Shown piece by piece: positions 53,126 to 55,979 of a DNA stretch of 55,979 bases (the first letter of the stretch is position 1; each line of letters begins with the position of its first letter). Under the pieces are notes generated by a model. That model was not told where the DNA came from. It made no database searches and was given only the letters and a program-made list of their open reading frames with translations. A program made the translations under genes and the position numbers. The stretch lies in NCBI GenBank assembly GCA_046703825.1, contig JBJKSO010000022.1, forward strand, positions 1 to 55,979. The letters run 5' to 3'. This DNA is from JBJKSO01 sp046703825. GTDB taxonomy: Bacteria > Chloroflexota > Dormibacteria > Aeolococcales > Bog-877.

Positions 53126-54328
53126 GTGGCGGACGCGGTGGCTGATTTGGACGCCATCGACGTGGGCGGAAGGCGGGTGCTGCTGCGCGTCGACTTCAAC
53201 GTTCCCATGGACGAGCGCGGGGAGATCCGTGACGACCGGCGGATCCGGGCGGCGCTGCCCACCATCCAGGCGCTGCTGGCCAGGCAGGCGGCGGTGGTGG
53301 TCATGACCCACCTGGGGCGTCCCGGGGGCGAACGCAGGCCCGAGCTCACCACCCGGCCGCTGGCACAACGGCTGGAGCAGCTGGTGGGGCGCCCGGTACT
53401 CTGGGTGGACGATGTCGCGGGCCCGGACGCCCAGGCCGCGGCAAGGGCGCTCCGGCCGGGCCAGCTGCTGATGCTGCAGAACCTGCGCTTCGAGCCCGGC
53501 GAAGAGCGCAATGATCCGGTGTTCGCCACGCGGTTGGCGGGGCTGGGAGACGTATACGTGAACGACGCTTTCGGCACCGCCCACCGTGCTCACGCCTCCA
53601 CCGAGCGGATCGCCCGGCTGCTGCCGGCGGCGGCGGGCCTGCTGATGGAGCGGGAGCTGAGCGAGTTGAATGCGCTGCTGGAGTCACCGCGCCGCCCATT
53701 GCTGGCGGTCATGGGCGGGGCCAAGCTCAGCAGCAAGCTCGGTGTGCTGGACAACCTGCTGTCTCGGGTGGATGCGCTCTGCCTCGGGGGTGCCATGGCA
53801 GCAACCTTTCTGGCGGCTGCTGGGCTGGAGGTCGGTCGGTCGCTGGTGGAAGTGGACTTCATCGACAGCGCTGCCGAGCTGGTCCGGCGCGCGGCAGAGG
53901 TGCGGGTGAAGCTTGAGCTGCCCAGTGACGCGGTGGTGGCCGTCTCCCCCGACGCCACCCCGGACCGGGTGCGGACCGTCTCGGTCCAGGAGCTGGGTCC
54001 TGACGACATGATCTTGGACATCGGTCCGGAGACCCTCGAACGCTGGCGGCCGATCGTGCAGTCGGCTGGCACCATCGTCTGGAACGGACCGCTGGGCCTC
54101 TACGAGAACCCGCTGTTTGCCGCCGGCACTGAGGAGATGGCCCGCATGATCGCGGCCACCTCCGCCCGGAGCGTGACGGGCGGCGGGGATCTCCAAGCCG
54201 CGCTGGAGAAACTCGGCTTGGAGGGGGGCTTCACCCACGTAAGCACCGGCGGCGGGGCCACTTTGGAATTTCTCGAGGGCCGAGATCTTCCCGGCGTGGC
54301 GGTGCTGCGCGCCACCCCCCAGGTGTGA
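53126..54328 (+). CDS. pgk: Phosphoglycerate kinase
   Basis: 400 residues from GTG 53126; a longer frame starting inside gap is an overlap artefact. Makes ATP from 1,3-bisphosphoglycerate. RVDFNVPMDERGEIRDDRRI, MTHLGRPGG, FGTAHRAHAST, GGAKLSSKLGVLDNL, IVWNGPLGLYE and the nucleotide loop GGGDLQAALEKLG are intact. GTGA overlap with tpiA. Confidence 0.97.
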   Translation: MADAVADLDAIDVGGRRVLLRVDFNVPMDERGEIRDDRRIRAALPTIQALLARQAAVVVMTHLGRPGGERRPELTTRPLAQRLEQLVGRPVLWVDDVAGPDAQAAARALRPGQLLMLQNLRFEPGEERNDPVFATRLAGLGDVYVNDAFGTAHRAHASTERIARLLPAAAGLLMERELSELNALLESPRRPLLAVMGGAKLSSKLGVLDNLLSRVDALCLGGAMAATFLAAAGLEVGRSLVEVDFIDSAAELVRRAAEVRVKLELPSDAVVAVSPDATPDRVRTVSVQELGPDDMILDIGPETLERWRPIVQSAGTIVWNGPLGLYENPLFAAGTEEMARMIAATSARSVTGGGDLQAALEKLGLEGGFTHVSTGGGATLEFLEGRDLPGVAVLRATPQV

Positions 54329-55089
54329 CCAGCCCCATCCGCCGGCCGCTGGTGGCCGGCAACTGGAAGATGCACACCGATCCCCGGCAATCCGCCGAGC
54401 TGGCCCTTGCCATCTGCTCCGGCCTGCCGCCACACCCGAACGCCGACGTGATGCTGCTGCCGCCGTACACCTCGCTGGCCGCGGTCGCAGCCAACCTCTC
54501 CGGCCGGCCGGACGTCTGGCTGGGTGCCCAGAACTGCCACTGGGAAACCAGCGGTGCCTTCACCGGCGAGGTGTCGGCTGAGATGCTCGCCGGCGTCTGT
54601 GGTTGGGTCTTGGTGGGCCACAGCGAGCGACGCCGGCTGTTTGGCGAGACGGATCGGCAGGTGGCGGCCAAACTGCGGGCGGTGCTTCGAGCGGGAATGC
54701 GGCCGCTGCTCGCCGTCGGCGAGAGTTTGGACGAGCGCAAACAGGGACGGGCGACCCAGGTCATCCAGGGCCAGACTCACGCCGCTTTGCAGGGACTGGA
54801 CCGCGAAGCCTTGAGCCGCTGCGTGGTGGCGTACGAGCCGGTCTGGGCGATCGGGACCGGTGAGAGCGCCACCCCCGATGATGCCGCCCAGGGCGCCAGA
54901 GATGTCCGCCAGGCAGTGGCGGCGCTTGCCCCCGGGGTGGAGCGCTCGCTGCGGGTTCTCTACGGAGGAAGCGTCAGCGCCAGTACGGCCGCGTCGCTGT
55001 TCGCCCCACCCGACGTAGACGGCGGGCTGATTGGCGGGGCCAGCCTCAAAGCGAAGGAGTTTCTCGCCATCGTGGCCGCGGCCGGGTGA
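54325..55089 (+). CDS. tpiA: Triosephosphate isomerase
   Basis: 254 residues from GTG 54325. Interconverts the triose phosphates. VAGNWKMHTDP (Lys), VGHSERRRLFGE (His), YEPVWAIGTG (catalytic Glu), YGGSVSASTAASLF and GLIGGASLKAKEFL are present. Translationally coupled to pgk. Confidence 0.97.
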   Translation: MTSPIRRPLVAGNWKMHTDPRQSAELALAICSGLPPHPNADVMLLPPYTSLAAVAANLSGRPDVWLGAQNCHWETSGAFTGEVSAEMLAGVCGWVLVGHSERRRLFGETDRQVAAKLRAVLRAGMRPLLAVGESLDERKQGRATQVIQGQTHAALQGLDREALSRCVVAYEPVWAIGTGESATPDDAAQGARDVRQAVAALAPGVERSLRVLYGGSVSASTAASLFAPPDVDGGLIGGASLKAKEFLAIVAAAG

Positions 55090-55178
55090 TTCCTGCTCCC
55101 GGCCGCTGCTAGGCTCATCGGTGGAGCCTGGCGTGCCTTCGCCCCGCCGCGCGCGCCTGCCACTGTTGGGGAGCAACA

Positions 55179-55979
55179 ATCGAGACCAATCGCGCTCTGC
55201 TGTGCATCTTCGACGGCTTCGGACACCGGGACGAGGTGGCGGGCAACGCCATCGCCGCGGCACGGATGCCCAACTACCGAGCTTTGCTGCGGCAGTGGCC
55301 CCACACCCTGCTGAGGGCCCACGGCGAGGCGGTCGGCCTGCCGCCCGGGCAGCAGGGCAACTCCGAGGTCGGCCACCTGACCATCGGTGCCGGCCGGGTC
55401 GTAGAGCAGGAGCTGACCCGGATCGACCAGTCAATCGCTGACGGGAGCTTCTTCGCCAACCAAACCCTGTGCCGCGCGATCGATCGGGCGCGGGATCAGA
55501 ACCGCGGCCTGCACCTGATGGGCCTGATTTCCCCGGGCGGTGTGCACAGCCATCAGGAGCACGCCCTGGCCATCTGCCAGATGGCCGCCCAGCGCGGACT
55601 GCCGCGGGTCTGGCTCCACGCCTTCACCGATGGCAGGGACACTTCGCCCCGCGCTGGCGCGGGGTATCTGGAGGAGGTGGAGCGGAAGCTGGACCAGATC
55701 GGCGTGGGGCGGGTGGTGACGGTCAGCGGTCGCTACTACGCGATGGACCGCGACCACCGCTGGGACCGCACCCAGCAGGCCTTCGAGACCATTCTCGGCC
55801 GACCTCAGACGCTCGCCGCCAGCGCGGCCGGATACGTTCATGACTGCTATCGCCAGGATCTCGGCGACGAGTTCATCCCGCCGGCAGCTATCGTCCGCGA
55901 GGGCCAAGAGCCGTGCGGGGTGGGGCCGGGGGCGGTGGCCCTCCCCGTCAACTTCCGCCCCCATGGGGCCCCGCCGCGG
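55179..55979 (+). CDS. gpmI: Phosphoglycerate mutase, cofactor-independent (3' partial)
   Basis: 267 codons, running off the window. The Mn-binding IFDGFGHRDE, catalytic Ser in QQGNSEVGHLTIGAGR, and the GGVHSH and TDGRDTSP blocks identify GpmI. No ATG, GTG or TTG in frame precedes the metal-binding DGFG; the next GTG would delete it. The best start is ATC 55179, with GGGGAG five bases upstream, giving an N-terminus of normal length. A CTG further in is less likely. Fourth gene of the operon, after a ~90-base spacer. Confidence 0.88.
   Translation, partial: METNRALLCIFDGFGHRDEVAGNAIAAARMPNYRALLRQWPHTLLRAHGEAVGLPPGQQGNSEVGHLTIGAGRVVEQELTRIDQSIADGSFFANQTLCRAIDRARDQNRGLHLMGLISPGGVHSHQEHALAICQMAAQRGLPRVWLHAFTDGRDTSPRAGAGYLEEVERKLDQIGVGRVVTVSGRYYAMDRDHRWDRTQQAFETILGRPQTLAASAAGYVHDCYRQDLGDEFIPPAAIVREGQEPCGVGPGAVALPVNFRPHGAPPR

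Overview
This window is a high-GC (about 70% by eye), densely packed stretch of bacterial chromosome made almost entirely of housekeeping genes. Signs of the lineage are frequent GTG/TTG starts, 4-base GTGA/ATGA/TTGA stop-start overlaps, a CIRCE operator on groESL, a Gram-positive-type LexA-like box near uvrA, a GatCAB amidotransferase, a PHP-containing DnaE and NAD-dependent LigA. Together they suggest an uncultured Terrabacteria-type organism (Chloroflexota, Dormibacterota or relatives). That placement is inference. I see no CRISPR array, transposase, phage module or biosynthetic cluster.

Layout. 1-3518: end of an AcpS-NnrD fusion, then a MurF-like/alanine racemase fusion (cell wall, metabolite repair). 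3564-6267: thiamine genes thiES (fused), thiG, thiL. 6287-8887: t6A and ribosomal acetylation genes tsaE-tsaB-rimI-tsaD. 8961-12593: an acyl-CoA synthetase and a phosphate-type MFS transporter, separated by about 560 bases with no clear gene. 12614-14711: CIRCE-controlled groES-groEL. 14775-19971: nitrilase-family hydrolase, pcrA, ligA. 19972-25087: a small unknown protein divergent from gatC-gatA-gatB and an RlmD-like RNA methyltransferase. 25337-28957: dnaE. 28954-32544: leftward genes (double-YggT protein, lower-GC SCO1-like protein, 59-residue ORF, tRNA-Leu(CAA), bifunctional nuclease) with sparse coding. 32717-50207: SAM methyltransferase, polA, mutM, glycosyltransferase, ABC-F, uvrB, OsmC, amidase, uvrA, a 47-residue membrane protein, uvrC and a RapZ homologue, so UvrABC, PolA and MutM lie within about 17 kb. 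50473-51961: a Dph6-like PP-loop ATPase and a GNAT protein. 52060-end: glycolytic operon gap-pgk-tpiA-gpmI with a candidate operator over its promoter.

How the genes work together. PcrA, LigA, PolA, MutM and UvrABC form a nearly complete excision-repair set. TsaB/D/E with RimI form the usual t6A/ribosome maturation group. ThiES/ThiG/ThiL cover the thiazole and late steps of thiamine diphosphate synthesis; ThiC, ThiD, ThiF and ThiO must be elsewhere. GatCAB supplies Gln-tRNA(Gln)/Asn-tRNA(Asn).

The most interesting signals are small: repeated -10-like hexamers 6-9 bases before start codons, pointing to leaderless mRNAs; several genes whose best start is AUU, AUC or CUG; domain fusions (AcpS-NnrD, MurF-Alr, ThiE-ThiS); a MurF half and a RapZ that appear to have lost key residues; a LexA-like box near uvrA; and an 8-base inverted repeat spanning the gap promoter. 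I found no convincing wholly new multi-gene system.
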